NCBI GenBank assembly: GCA_905479945.1 | Contig: CAJQOP010000120.1 | Coordinates: 1-39,124, forward strand | Length of the DNA: 39,124 nucleotides | Reading direction: 5' to 3' | DNA from: an uncultured Glaciecola sp. | GTDB taxonomy: Bacteria; Pseudomonadota; Gammaproteobacteria; Enterobacterales; Alteromonadaceae | Shown here: positions 1 to 9,250 of the stretch, in pieces | How the letters are laid out: each line of letters starts with the position of its first letter | Numbering within the stretch: position 1 is the stretch's first letter | The notes under the pieces: generated by a model | Database searches by the model: none | Told to the model about the DNA's origin: nothing | What the model saw: only the letters and a program-made list of their open reading frames with translations | Position numbers and translations under genes: made by a program

Positions 1-34
1 GCTGAGGCTCTTAGCAAGCTGAGGCTCTTAGCAA
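1..34. repeat. 17-base tandem repeat, two copies, possibly continuing off the window
   Basis: Two perfect copies of GCTGAGGCTCTTAGCAA lie head to tail from base 1, so the array may have more copies outside the window. It sits just beyond the cysB terminator. It contains the heptamer GCTCTTA, also found in the 13-base array at 7141. No coding role is seen. Confidence 0.85.
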
Positions 35-77
35 AAACAAAAATGCCTGGCAAGAGCGATAAACTCTTGTCAGGCAT
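33..77 (-). terminator. Rho-independent terminator of cysB
   Basis: An inverted repeat pairs 43-56 (ATGCCTGGCAAGAG) with 64-77 (CTCTTGTCAGGCAT), about 14 pairs with one wobble and a 7-base loop. On the minus strand it is followed by a T-rich run (TTTTGTTTTT, from bases 42-33). It starts 25 bases after the cysB stop codon, so it terminates that gene. Confidence 0.85.
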
Positions 78-101
78 GCTTAGTTACTTTCATTCCTAGA
101 T

Positions 102-1536
<1,435 letters not shown>

Positions 1537-2259
1537 ATGCCAGAACCTCAACAAATCATCGAAAACAATAAGAAAGAAGATCAGACAATTGACTTTGCCT
1601 CTGTCATGGCTGTCGCTGTTCATGATATGAAAAATTCATTGAGTTTGTTACTCCAATCCATTGAGGATTTGTCAAAATCGCTACCGGCATCGCAAACAGA
1701 GGACAGGCAACACATCGTCGATTTGCATTATGAAGCAAATCGGATGAATACCACTTTGGTTCAAATATTGTCTTTATACAGAGTTGAACTAGATTCACTG
1801 CCTTTGAACATTGATGAATGCTTCATGGAAGATTTAGCTTATGAATTAATAGAATCAAACAAAACTTATACTAAACAAAAGAATATCACTTGTATTGTCG
1901 AAGTCGACAGTGAATTGTCTTGGTTTACTGACAAGGATTTGTTATTTTTACTTATGAATGATGTGCTCGTTAATGCAATTAGATACGGCGCTAGTAAGAT
2001 TACAATTTCAACACAACTAGTAGACAATTACTTGTGTATAGCAGTAGAGGACAACGGTCCGGGCTATCCACAGCGGATGCTCGATATGTCAGATGCGGCG
2101 ATGGAATCTCTCTGTGTCAGGGAAGGAAGGACTGGTCTAGGTTTGTTTTTTGCAAGAATGATTGCGCAAACTCATAAAAACAAGGGTCGACAAGGAAGCA
2201 TTCAGTTAAGCAATAGTGGTGTTACTGGTGGTAGTATATTTAAAGTCTTTCTACCTTAA
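1537..2259 (+). CDS. Small soluble sensor-less histidine kinase
   Basis: This 240-residue protein has only the transmitter part of a histidine kinase. The H-box is HDMKNSL with the phospho-acceptor His29. A dimerisation helix pair runs to about residue 85. The ATPase domain follows, with the N-box around NDVLVNAIRYG (Asn141/Asn146), G1 motif DNGPG (172-176) and G2 motif GRTGLGL (197-203). There is no membrane segment and no PAS, GAF or HAMP domain, so it is probably cytosolic and takes its signal from another protein. No response regulator is adjacent. The two receiver-TPR proteins at 10015 and 29008 are the only candidate partners in the window, which is inference. ATG is preceded by AAAGG. 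Confidence 0.9.
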   Translation: MPEPQQIIENNKKEDQTIDFASVMAVAVHDMKNSLSLLLQSIEDLSKSLPASQTEDRQHIVDLHYEANRMNTTLVQILSLYRVELDSLPLNIDECFMEDLAYELIESNKTYTKQKNITCIVEVDSELSWFTDKDLLFLLMNDVLVNAIRYGASKITISTQLVDNYLCIAVEDNGPGYPQRMLDMSDAAMESLCVREGRTGLGLFFARMIAQTHKNKGRQGSIQLSNSGVTGGSIFKVFLP

Positions 2260-2308
2260 TGTAATAATTTGACAGTGCGCTTGTCATAAGTCACTGAAAA
2301 AGCCACCG

Positions 2309-2401
2309 ATGATAACCACTGATAAACTAAGGCTTCATTTAGAACATGTGAATGAGCTTAATAGTAAGATCAGAAAACGAATCCTAAACGGAAACCTTTA
2401 A
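2309..2401 (+). CDS. Putative 30-residue micro-ORF coupled to the next gene
   Basis: An ATG at 2309 opens a 30-codon frame whose TAA stop (2399-2401) shares its last base with the ATG of the next gene (TAATG). That arrangement is typical of translational coupling. The peptide is basic and helical-looking (LRLHLEHVNELN, then IRKRILNG). The only in-frame start is this ATG, since an in-frame TGA lies at 2270. The ribosome-binding site is weak (AAAAAG). It could be a real small protein or a leader peptide that delivers ribosomes to the downstream gene. I do not recognise the family. Confidence 0.45.
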   Translation: MITTDKLRLHLEHVNELNSKIRKRILNGNL

Positions 2402-3165
2402 TGCTTTACCAGATTATTATACTGTTAATCGCGATACTTATTATTGCTGGCATTTCTGCTAGTGCTGTTCAGCAGCATAAAGAACGCAAAGAATCCCAAA
2501 AACGCGAAGTGCTCAACCGTCAGCGCGCGATTATCGAAGAAACAGAAAACGCGTTAGCTGCAGCGAGCCAAATGCCCGTTTCTCAACAACTTATTTCAAT
2601 AATACAACGTAGAATCCACAATTCCTTGCAGCGTAGTCTTCAGCAAAGCCCAAATCAAGACTTACAACAAAAGCTCAAAGACACCACAGCAATTATCAAA
2701 AGTATCGACATGACGAAGCCTGCGCCGGATCACAACTCATTTAAACTGCCAGCCAATGACAAGGTCATCATCAAATATATCCAAGCCGTGAAAAAGTTAA
2801 GAGTTATTCTTCGTTCCGAACAAGGCAAGGGTAATATAACGGCTAAAGTATTTTCTAACGAGGATAAAAGCCTTGAGCGTCTGCAGTTGAGAGTCAATAT
2901 TGAAACTCTTAATAAGCGTGCTAACGAGGCCATGAATGGTAAACAGCAAGGCAGCGCAAGGCAGTATATGGAGAAGGCAGTAAATGCCCTCAAATTGCAT
3001 AAACCACAAGATGAATATACAAGCTCACGCATTGCTGAGTTTACTAAAAGCTTGAGTGGGTTAGAGAACGATATGAAAGAAAGCAATTTAGCGCAAATCG
3101 CAGCTGAAAAAGAAAATGAAAGTGATGGCATCGATCAACTTTTCGGACCAAAGAAAAAATGGTAA
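2401..3165 (+). CDS. Membrane-anchored coiled-coil protein of unknown function
   Basis: The protein has 254 residues. One hydrophobic N-terminal segment (about 2-24, rich in Ile and Leu, no signal cleavage motif) is followed at once by a highly charged helix (about 25-60, QQHKERKESQKREVLNRQ). The remainder is helical, rich in Gln, Lys and Glu, and ends in a charged tail (LFGPKKKW). This looks like a cytoplasmic coiled-coil protein tethered to the inner membrane. It is preceded by a micro-ORF with a one-base overlap, and the histidine kinase lies 140 bases upstream on the same strand, so co-transcription is possible. I do not recognise a named family. Confidence 0.75.
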   Translation: MLYQIIILLIAILIIAGISASAVQQHKERKESQKREVLNRQRAIIEETENALAAASQMPVSQQLISIIQRRIHNSLQRSLQQSPNQDLQQKLKDTTAIIKSIDMTKPAPDHNSFKLPANDKVIIKYIQAVKKLRVILRSEQGKGNITAKVFSNEDKSLERLQLRVNIETLNKRANEAMNGKQQGSARQYMEKAVNALKLHKPQDEYTSSRIAEFTKSLSGLENDMKESNLAQIAAEKENESDGIDQLFGPKKKW

Positions 3166-3230
3166 TACGCGCATCCTTACTTTTATTATTCAATTTGGAT
3201 GTAAAAACAAATAGGCTTTAACGTTCTATT

Positions 3231-3254
3231 TTCATATTTTCATATTTTCATATT
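3231..3254. repeat. 8-base tandem repeat, three copies, forming a LysR stop codon
   Basis: Three perfect copies of TTCATATT span the 3' end of the LysR gene at 3240-4124. Read on the minus strand the unit is AATATGAA. Out-of-phase translation of successive units gives Asn-Met-Lys-Ile and then TGA, so the stop codon is made by the repeat itself. Any array of two or more units gives the same protein end. Confidence 0.85.
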
Positions 3255-4124
3255 TTCAATAAATGCTTGTGCCGCCGATGATAGAGCCCTATTTTTAGCG
3301 CTTATCATTCCAACTCGCTTTATAATATCTAAGCCCCTTACCTTTGAACTAACGCAGCCCTTTGCGCGCATTTGCTGCTCAACCATTGAAGGAACAATAG
3401 CAATACCCATTCCAGAATAAACTAAGTTTCCTATTGTACTGAATTGAGACGCTTCGGCAGAGATCCTTAATTTAGTGCCTCTTGTTGCCAGTTTCTCATC
3501 TATCCATTTACGGGTACTTGACCCTCGATTCATGCTAACGAATGGATATTCCAATATGTCATCAATAGCAATCTGTTTCATATTGCTCAGTGCATGTTCG
3601 GGAGGCATAACAACAATAAACTCATCATCAAACAGAGGATGGAATGTTATTAAGTCAGTTTCTTCTGGCTCAAATATAAACCCTATATCAGCGCGATCAT
3701 TCAAAACATTTTTAATCACCAACTCCATCACTACATCTAACACCCTGATACCTATTTTAGGTTGCGCGTAACCAAAGGAGCTCAATAAAAACGGGAGTTT
3801 ACCTTCTGCAAAAGATGGCATGCATGAAATAGTTAAGAGCCCTTTTTCTAAGCGAAAGAGCTGTTTTACGTCGTCTAATGCGTTCTCCCAATCAGCTAAC
3901 AATCGTTTAGCAACAGGTAAAAAAGTTGCTCCTTCGGTTGTGAGCTTAAGCGTTCTTGTTGAACGACTAAACAATGCTCCACCTAGTTGTTCTTCCATCT
4001 TTTTAATTGCCGTTGACAGTGCAGGTTGCGATATATGTAATTTCTGCGATGCCTCAGCAAATGAATGCGATTGCGCCAACACGACAAAAGCGTTTACACT
4101 TTTTACTGATATCATTGAATTCAT
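3240..4124 (-). CDS. LysR-family regulator divergent from scoAB
   Basis: This is a 294-residue LysR regulator. The winged helix-turn-helix lies at about residues 5-65 (FAEASQKLHISQPALSTAIK, then EEQLGGALFSRSTRTLKLT), with a LysR substrate-binding domain at about 90-290. It is transcribed away from scoA with a 103-base shared intergenic region that holds a palindrome (4125-4151). The usual LysR logic would make it the regulator of the CoA-transferase operon, perhaps responding to acetoacetate or a related acid; that is inference from position. The last codons and the stop lie in an 8-base repeat array. Confidence 0.88.
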   Translation of the reverse strand: MNSMISVKSVNAFVVLAQSHSFAEASQKLHISQPALSTAIKKMEEQLGGALFSRSTRTLKLTTEGATFLPVAKRLLADWENALDDVKQLFRLEKGLLTISCMPSFAEGKLPFLLSSFGYAQPKIGIRVLDVVMELVIKNVLNDRADIGFIFEPEETDLITFHPLFDDEFIVVMPPEHALSNMKQIAIDDILEYPFVSMNRGSSTRKWIDEKLATRGTKLRISAEASQFSTIGNLVYSGMGIAIVPSMVEQQMRAKGCVSSKVRGLDIIKRVGMISAKNRALSSAAQAFIENMKI

Positions 4125-4151
4125 CTATTAATAATTTAAATTAATTAATAG
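4125..4151. promoter_or_regulatory. Palindromic LysR-type operator between lysR and scoA
   Basis: Arms CTATTAAT (4125-4132) and ATTAATAG (4144-4151) are exact reverse complements separated by 11 bases, matching the T-N11-A layout of LysR operators. It abuts the ATG of the LysR gene and lies 76 bases before scoA. The region is extremely AT-rich, so some of the symmetry could be chance. Confidence 0.5.
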
Positions 4152-4227
4152 TGATAATAAATCAATTTTACAAAATTAACATCTTAGTAAATAATATTAA
4201 TCTTATATCAGCAAAACGAGAGAAATA

Positions 4228-4932
4228 ATGCCAGGTTTTGATAAAGTAGTAACTAGCTATGCAGACGCAATGCATGGACTTGAAGACAACATGACAGTCA
4301 TTGCCGGCGGTTTTGGCCTGTGCGGAATTCCTGAAGGTTTAATAGCTGAAATAAAACGCTTAGGTACAAAAGGTTTAACTGTAGTTTCGAATAACTGCGG
4401 TGTCGACGGTTTCGGCCTAGGTCTATTATTAGAAGACAAACAAATTAAAAAGATGGTGTCATCCTATGTAGGAGAGAACATGCTGTTTGAAAAGCAACTT
4501 CTCAATGGAGAGCTTGAAGTAGAACTGACTCCGCAAGGTACACTCGCTGAAAAAATGCGCGCTGGGGGAGCTGGCATTCCAGCTTTTTATACAGCAACTG
4601 GCTTTGGAACACCTGTCGGCGATGGCAAAGAAAGCCGCAATTTTAATGGTCGTGACTATATATTAGAAGAATCTATAACAGGTGAATTTGCAATCGTTAA
4701 AGCATGGAAGGCCGACAGATACGGAAACTGTATGTATCGTCACACTGCAATGAACTTCAATCCTTTGGCGGCAACAGCAGGTAAAATAACCGTTGTTGAA
4801 GTAGAAGAAATTGTAGAACCAGGAGAACTTGAACCAAGTCAGATTCATACCCCAGGAATTTATGTTGATCGCATTATTAAAGGGTCATTTGAGAAACGCA
4901 TAGAACGTCTTGTTACGTCAAAAGGAGCATAA
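4228..4932 (+). CDS. scoA: Succinyl-CoA:3-ketoacid CoA-transferase subunit A
   Basis: The protein has 234 residues, the usual length of the alpha subunit of type I 3-oxoacid CoA-transferases. The family glycine-rich loop is present (about 27-38, [12 protein letters not shown]), as are [12 protein letters not shown] and the SYVGEN motif. With ScoB it transfers CoA from succinyl-CoA to acetoacetate, letting the cell use ketone bodies or short-chain ketoacids. The ScoB start lies two bases after this stop, so the two are co-translated. The ATG follows a GAGAGAAATA ribosome-binding site. An AtoD-type acetate CoA-transferase is the alternative, but the sequence flavour and pairing favour SCOT. Confidence 0.92.
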   Translation: MPGFDKVVTSYADAMHGLEDNMTVIAGGFGLCGIPEGLIAEIKRLGTKGLTVVSNNCGVDGFGLGLLLEDKQIKKMVSSYVGENMLFEKQLLNGELEVELTPQGTLAEKMRAGGAGIPAFYTATGFGTPVGDGKESRNFNGRDYILEESITGEFAIVKAWKADRYGNCMYRHTAMNFNPLAATAGKITVVEVEEIVEPGELEPSQIHTPGIYVDRIIKGSFEKRIERLVTSKGA

Positions 4933-4934
4933 TC

Positions 4935-5594
4935 ATGGCTTTATCCCGAGAACAAATCGCAATGCGCGTAGCTAAAGAGTTCCAAGATGGCAACTATGTG
5001 AATTTGGGCATTGGCATCCCTACTCTCGCTGCAAACTATGTGCCGGCACATATTGAAGTTATGTTGCAGTCCGAAAATGGCTTATTGGGCATGGGACCTT
5101 ACCCTAGTGATGAGCAGGTTGACGCCGACATGATCAACGCCGGAAAAGAAACTGTAACAGCCGCAACGGGCGCATCTATCTTTAATTCAGCAGAAAGCTT
5201 CGCTATGATCCGCGGTGGTCACGTAGATTTCACCGTATTAGGAGCTTTTGAAGTAGATGTAACTGGCAGCATTGCCTCATGGATGATACCTGGCAAGCTC
5301 ATTAAAGGCATGGGCGGCGCGATGGATTTAGTGGCTGGCGCGAAAAACATAATAGTTACTATGACGCACGCTGATAAACACGGTAAGTCTAAGCTCCTAC
5401 AAGCCTGCACCTTGCCTTTAACTGGAGTTAATTGTATTACTCGTATCATTACAGATTTAGCCGTTCTTGAAGTGAAAGACAATGCATTCCATTTACGAGA
5501 GCGAGCACCGGGCGTAAGTGTTGAAGAAATCCGAGAAAAAACTGCAGGTAAATTAATTGTAGTCGGTAACATTCCAGAAATGGAAATGGACTAA
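4935..5594 (+). CDS. scoB: Succinyl-CoA:3-ketoacid CoA-transferase subunit B
   Basis: This is a 219-residue beta subunit. The catalytic glutamate motif SENGLLGMGPYP is intact, with Glu47 as the residue that forms the glutamyl-CoA thioester in this family. GIGIPTLAANY and the MGGAMDLVAGAKN segment are also typical. Its start is two bases after the scoA stop, with AAAGGAG as ribosome-binding site inside the scoA end. A strong terminator follows at 5620, so scoAB is a two-gene transcription unit. Confidence 0.93.
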   Translation: MALSREQIAMRVAKEFQDGNYVNLGIGIPTLAANYVPAHIEVMLQSENGLLGMGPYPSDEQVDADMINAGKETVTAATGASIFNSAESFAMIRGGHVDFTVLGAFEVDVTGSIASWMIPGKLIKGMGGAMDLVAGAKNIIVTMTHADKHGKSKLLQACTLPLTGVNCITRIITDLAVLEVKDNAFHLRERAPGVSVEEIREKTAGKLIVVGNIPEMEMD

Positions 5595-5619
5595 ATCAAT
5601 CTATAAAGCCGTTTTATTT

Positions 5620-5643
5620 AAGCCCCTTAATAGGGGCTTTTTT
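5620..5643 (+). terminator. Rho-independent terminator of scoAB
   Basis: Stem AAGCCCCT (5620-5627) pairs with AGGGGCTT (5632-5639) around a TAAT loop and is followed by a T-run. It lies 26 bases after the scoB stop. Confidence 0.9.
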
Positions 5644-5644
5644 G

Positions 5645-5687
5645 CACCTGCACTTAAGATACTTTCCCAACTGGACACTTGCAGGTG
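5645..5687 (+). other. Inverted repeat in the helicase leader region
   Basis: CACCTGCA (5645-5652) and TGCAGGTG (5680-5687) are exact 8-base reverse complements separated by 27 bases. They lie between the scoAB terminator and the helicase gene, about 75 bases before its TTG start. This could be an RNA hairpin in the helicase leader or a DNA-binding site; the sequence does not decide. Confidence 0.35.
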
Positions 5688-5763
5688 TTAAATGTGGGGT
5701 TTTTCTTTTATAACTTCGCTATTTCAAGGATAATGCATGGGAATTACTTAAAAAGGCCTTACC

Positions 5764-7140
5764 TTGTTATTTTCTGAACTTCCTATCGACAGCCGTATAC
5801 TCAAATCACTCAGCGTCATGCAGATTGAAACATTGACCGAAGTGCAACACAAAAGTATTCCTCATGCTCTAAAGGGAAAGGACGTAGTTGCTGGTGCAAA
5901 AACCGGTTCAGGCAAAACATTGGCATTTTTAGTGCCTGCCGTTAACAGGCTATTAACCAGCAGAGCGTTAACTAAAAAAGACCCACGAGCTATTATCCTC
6001 GCGCCTACCAGAGAACTTGCTAAACAAGTGTTTGTGCAAGCTAAAAAATTAACCGCTAGTCAGACTATTTCGGTTGCCTTAGTTGTTGGTGGCGAAAACT
6101 ATAATGACCAAGTAAAAGTTTTGCGTCAAAATCCGGATATTATAATTGGTACAGCAGGTCGACTAGCTGATCACATTACTAGCCGAAGCTTTTTTCTAAA
6201 CGGTATTGAGTTATTAATTTTAGACGAAGCTGACCGCATGCTTGAATTAGGCTTTTCAGAACAATTAGACTTAATTCATGAGGCTGCAAACCATCGTAAA
6301 CGGCAGACGATGATGTTTTCAGCAACAATCGACAGCGCTGCTGTGCATGCAATGACTGAAAAAATGCTCACCTCACCAGAGCAGATAGTAATTGATAATG
6401 TTGCACTGCCGCATGCAGATATCGAACAAAAATTTTATTTGGCCGATGGCGTATCACACAAAGACCAGCTCTTATTAAAGTCATTAGTGTTAGCTAATCG
6501 AACACAAGCGATTGTATTCACTGCTACCCGAGACGATACAGGTCGAATTTCACAACAGCTGATTGACCAAGGCATAGAAGCTGTAAGCCTTCATGGTGAA
6601 TTGGCGCAAGGGCAACGTTCAAGCGTCATTAACGCCTTCTCTCGTGGTCAATATACTGTATTGGTAACCACCGACCTTGCATCTCGAGGACTCGATTTGC
6701 TTAACGTTGCGCTGGTTATTAATTATGATCTACCTAAATTTGCTGATGAATACATCCATCGAATCGGCCGAACTGGTCGAGCGGGCAACAAAGGCCTTGC
6801 TGTTTCATTCATTAGTGGCAAAGATTGGCATAGTTTTAGTGCCATAAAGTCGAAATTAACCCAAGACTACTCTTTTTCTGAATACGAAGAACTAATAGGT
6901 AAATTTAAGGGCCGTAAGGCCCGTATTGTCAGAGAAGTTGAAAAGAAGAAACAGACAACAGAAGTTAAGAAAGCGATTAAAAACCCAGTGAAGAAGAGAG
7001 TCAGAGCGATGGATTCAGTAGACACTGGCTTTATTCCTATTAAAAGAAAACCACGTCGAACCGTCGATGATATTGATGTTAGTAGCGAATTTAAGAATGA
7101 TACTGAAGAACAATTGGGTTCTGATGGCGACAAAGAGTAA
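5764..7140 (+). CDS. DEAD-box ATP-dependent RNA helicase
   Basis: The 458-residue protein carries every DEAD-box motif: Q-motif Gln28, Walker A AGAKTGSGKT (43-52), PTREL (81-85), TAGR, DEAD (154-157), SAT (186-188), and HRIGRTGR (332-339). A basic, Lys/Arg-rich tail follows from about residue 375, as in RhlE- and SrmB-type helicases acting in ribosome assembly or RNA decay. I cannot assign one of those names securely. The start is TTG at 5764: an in-frame stop lies at 5749-5751, AAAAGG lies about 8 bases upstream, and the next Met (residue 19) would remove the start of the Q-motif region. A 13-base repeat array begins immediately after the stop codon. Confidence 0.93.
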   Translation: MLFSELPIDSRILKSLSVMQIETLTEVQHKSIPHALKGKDVVAGAKTGSGKTLAFLVPAVNRLLTSRALTKKDPRAIILAPTRELAKQVFVQAKKLTASQTISVALVVGGENYNDQVKVLRQNPDIIIGTAGRLADHITSRSFFLNGIELLILDEADRMLELGFSEQLDLIHEAANHRKRQTMMFSATIDSAAVHAMTEKMLTSPEQIVIDNVALPHADIEQKFYLADGVSHKDQLLLKSLVLANRTQAIVFTATRDDTGRISQQLIDQGIEAVSLHGELAQGQRSSVINAFSRGQYTVLVTTDLASRGLDLLNVALVINYDLPKFADEYIHRIGRTGRAGNKGLAVSFISGKDWHSFSAIKSKLTQDYSFSEYEELIGKFKGRKARIVREVEKKKQTTEVKKAIKNPVKKRVRAMDSVDTGFIPIKRKPRRTVDDIDVSSEFKNDTEEQLGSDGDKE

Positions 7141-7236
7141 GCTCTTATTCGTAGCTCTTATTCGTAGCTCTTATTCGTAGCTCTTATTCGTAGCTCTTAT
7201 TCGTAGCTCTTATTCGTAGCTCTTATTCGTAGCTCT
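7141..7236. repeat. 13-base tandem repeat, seven perfect copies plus a partial
   Basis: GCTCTTATTCGTA repeats seven times without a mismatch (7141-7231), then GCTCT. The array starts on the base after the helicase stop codon. The unit has no internal inverted repeat, so it is not a terminator, and there are no variable spacers, so it is not CRISPR. Perfect identity suggests recent slippage and probable copy-number variation between strains. Confidence 0.95.
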
Positions 7237-7327
7237 GGATAAAGCTTATAATAAATCGCTTTTAGAAAACAGCTAGTCTAATCAGCTAAATTATTCTGGC
7301 TGCCTTATTTTTATTATCAATAACACT

Positions 7328-7654
7328 TTAAGCGGAATTACCCGCATGGGTAAATTCCTTATCCAACATCGTTCGAAACTCCTCAGTGTCAGAAGCGAAT
7401 AGGATACCCACCCCTTCATCGCTACGATGAATCACCAAGCCTTTTTGTTCAACGCAAGTATGCTCCTGATCTTTCTCAGTAAAATAAAGGCCAATAAAAT
7501 CGTTAGTCGCCAGTTCATGCTTGGATAACTCTATAAAAGCGCCAAAAGGATTAATATTTCGAGTAAAAGCGTGTCCAAGATTTTTACCCTTGAACTTAAG
7601 CTGGACGTCTAATGTCAAGGGAATGCGAGTGTAAGTACGATGATAAAGAGGCAT
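7328..7654 (-). CDS. PilZ-domain protein
   Basis: This 108-residue protein is essentially one PilZ domain. The first c-di-GMP motif RxxxR is present near the N terminus (Arg6 and Arg10 in RTYTR). The second motif, normally (D/N)xSxxG, reads N-I-N-P-F-G (33-38), with Asn in place of Ser. Binding of c-di-GMP is therefore plausible but not certain. There is no membrane segment or attached output domain, so it would act as an adaptor. It is transcribed alone, between the 13-base repeat array and an AT-rich gap. Confidence 0.8.
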   Translation of the reverse strand: MPLYHRTYTRIPLTLDVQLKFKGKNLGHAFTRNINPFGAFIELSKHELATNDFIGLYFTEKDQEHTCVEQKGLVIHRSDEGVGILFASDTEEFRTMLDKEFTHAGNSA

Positions 7655-7858
7655 TTAAACTCCTAATTCTCAATTTGAAAAACATCGGATTTAGCTTTAA
7701 AAGCTTGATATATTGATAACTATAGTCAGTATATCCATATCGCTATTAATAACGTTGATTTGAATCAATTAGTTACTAAACGCATTCTGCACGACGGAAT
7801 TGGATTGAGGGCGTCTGTTTATAGGTAATAATCACATTTCAATATTTTTCAACGCAAA

Positions 7859-7894
7859 AGCAAAAAGCCTTAATTTCTATTGAAATTAAGGCTT
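7859..7894 (-). terminator. Rho-independent terminator of the EF-hand gene
   Basis: A perfect 13-pair stem joins AAGCCTTAATTTC (7865-7877) and GAAATTAAGGCTT (7882-7894) around a TATT loop. On the minus strand it is followed by TTTGCTTTT. It lies 27 bases beyond the stop of the EF-hand gene. Confidence 0.88.
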
Positions 7895-7921
7895 CTTATG
7901 AATTGCTGGAAATTAATAAAA

Positions 7922-8170
7922 CTAGTATTCCCACCAGCCTTCGTTCCACCAACCAAGAAATTCTTTAAAATCTATAAATCCATCACCGTTTTCATCAATT
8001 AGCGCAAAGCCTTCTTTCACATTTCCAGCTTTAGTTTTTGGCGATAATATTGTCAACAATTCAATGAACTCATGAAGATCAATCTGTCCGTTTAAATCCC
8101 TGTCGAAAAAATCGAAGTCTTTTCTTATTTCTGCAACTTGGGCGTCGGTTAGCTCTTTATCTTGGCTCAT
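7922..8170 (-). CDS. Small two-EF-hand calcium-binding protein
   Basis: The protein has 82 residues, no signal peptide and no membrane segment. Two canonical 12-residue EF-hand loops are visible: DRDLNGQIDLHE and DENGDGFIDFKE, both with acidic residues at positions 1, 3/5, 9 and a Glu at 12. It ends in an unusual Trp-rich tail (GWWNEGWWEY). The paired hands suggest real calcium binding, perhaps as a cytosolic calcium buffer or sensor. The ATG follows AAGGA at six bases. It is a single-gene unit with its own terminator; the partner is unknown. Confidence 0.85.
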   Translation of the reverse strand: MSQDKELTDAQVAEIRKDFDFFDRDLNGQIDLHEFIELLTILSPKTKAGNVKEGFALIDENGDGFIDFKEFLGWWNEGWWEY

Positions 8171-8251
8171 TTTTGATCCTTGTGATCATTTAGCTCTGTA
8201 TGGGTAAAGTTTACCCCTTTAGCACTGCGAGTGTCTAGGATAATCACAGTA

Positions 8252-9250
8252 CTACTGGGCTTTTTGTTTGTTTTTCAAGACGCTGCGTGCACGTTGTTCA
8301 TCAGCTCTTTTAGACCGTTTTTGCTCTAATACCAACCTTGCTTCAGTACCCACGTGCTCTTCGTTGCGTTCTTTTGCTAGTCTAACCTGTTTTTCACGTT
8401 CACGAAACCGTTCTAGCTGCTCATCTGAGTGAGCACCGTAACATTTAGGACAACTCACACCTGCTTCAAATTTATCGCTAAGCTTGTCATCCTCAGTAAT
8501 AGGTAATCGACATCCATAGCATTGATCATATTCACTTTTTTGTAAGTCATGATTAACCGCAACGCGATTATCGAAGACAAAACAATCACCTTCCCAAAGG
8601 GACTCCTCTTTGGGCACATCTTCAAGGTATTGCAAAATGCCCCCCTCAAGATGATAGACCTCATCAAATCCTTGTTCTTTTAAGTAAGCTGTGGATTTCT
8701 CGCATCGTATTCCACCGGTGCAAAACATGGCCACTTTTTTATGTTTACTTGGGTCTAACTCTTTAGCTACGTAAGCTGGAAATTCGCGAAAAGTTTCAGT
8801 ATGAGGGTTAATAGCGTATTTAAATGTACCAATCTCTATTTCGTAATCATTACGAGTATCAACTAGCGTAACTTCTGGATCTGAAATAAGATCGTTCCAG
8901 TCTTTTGGTTTAATGTAGCTGCCAACCGTGCGTTTTGGATCGATGCCTTCAACGCCCATGGTTACTATCTCATTTTTGAGTTTCACTTTAGTGCGATAAA
9001 AAGGTTGTTCTTCGTGAATCGACTCTTTGTGGGAAATAGGCTTTAATCGCTCGTCTGCGTTAAGGTAAGTAAGCAATTCATCAATTGATTTACGCTCACC
9101 GGAGACAGTACCATTGATACCCTCTGAGGCTAACAATATGGTACCCCTAATTTGGTGACTTTCCATAAACAGGCGCAATGGTTCGCGAATGTCTTTGTAA
9201 TCCGGTAGTGAAACGAATTTGTACAGGGCACAAACGATATAATTATTCAT
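8252..9250 (-). CDS. trhO: tRNA uridine(34) hydroxylase TrhO (rhodanese family)
   Basis: A 332-residue YceA/TrhO protein. An N-terminal acylphosphatase-like region (about 1-95) precedes a rhodanese domain with the active loop CTGGIRC (catalytic Cys about residue 177). A C-terminal Cys-rich segment (CYGC and CPKC) follows and looks metal-binding. In this family the enzyme hydroxylates U34 of certain tRNAs to 5-hydroxyuridine, the first step toward cmo5U. An upstream in-frame start would add 13 residues, but AAGGAAAATTATG at 9250 gives a good ribosome-binding site and matches the usual N terminus ([13 protein letters not shown]). CmoM, acting later on the same base, is encoded at 31406. Confidence 0.93.
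   Translation of the reverse strand: MNNYIVCALYKFVSLPDYKDIREPLRLFMESHQIRGTILLASEGINGTVSGERKSIDELLTYLNADERLKPISHKESIHEEQPFYRTKVKLKNEIVTMGVEGIDPKRTVGSYIKPKDWNDLISDPEVTLVDTRNDYEIEIGTFKYAINPHTETFREFPAYVAKELDPSKHKKVAMFCTGGIRCEKSTAYLKEQGFDEVYHLEGGILQYLEDVPKEESLWEGDCFVFDNRVAVNHDLQKSEYDQCYGCRLPITEDDKLSDKFEAGVSCPKCYGAHSDEQLERFREREKQVRLAKERNEEHVGTEARLVLEQKRSKRADEQRARSVLKNKQKAQ

Noticed and set aside
2730..3131. Antisense open frame inside the coiled-coil protein gene, and similar ones inside yejM, mmsB, acylase and lipase genes
   Set aside because: They run opposite to well-supported genes, have no recognisable domains and lack ribosome-binding sites.
7141..7236. Possible CRISPR array
   Set aside because: The 13-base units are contiguous and identical, with no spacers and no cas genes anywhere in the window.
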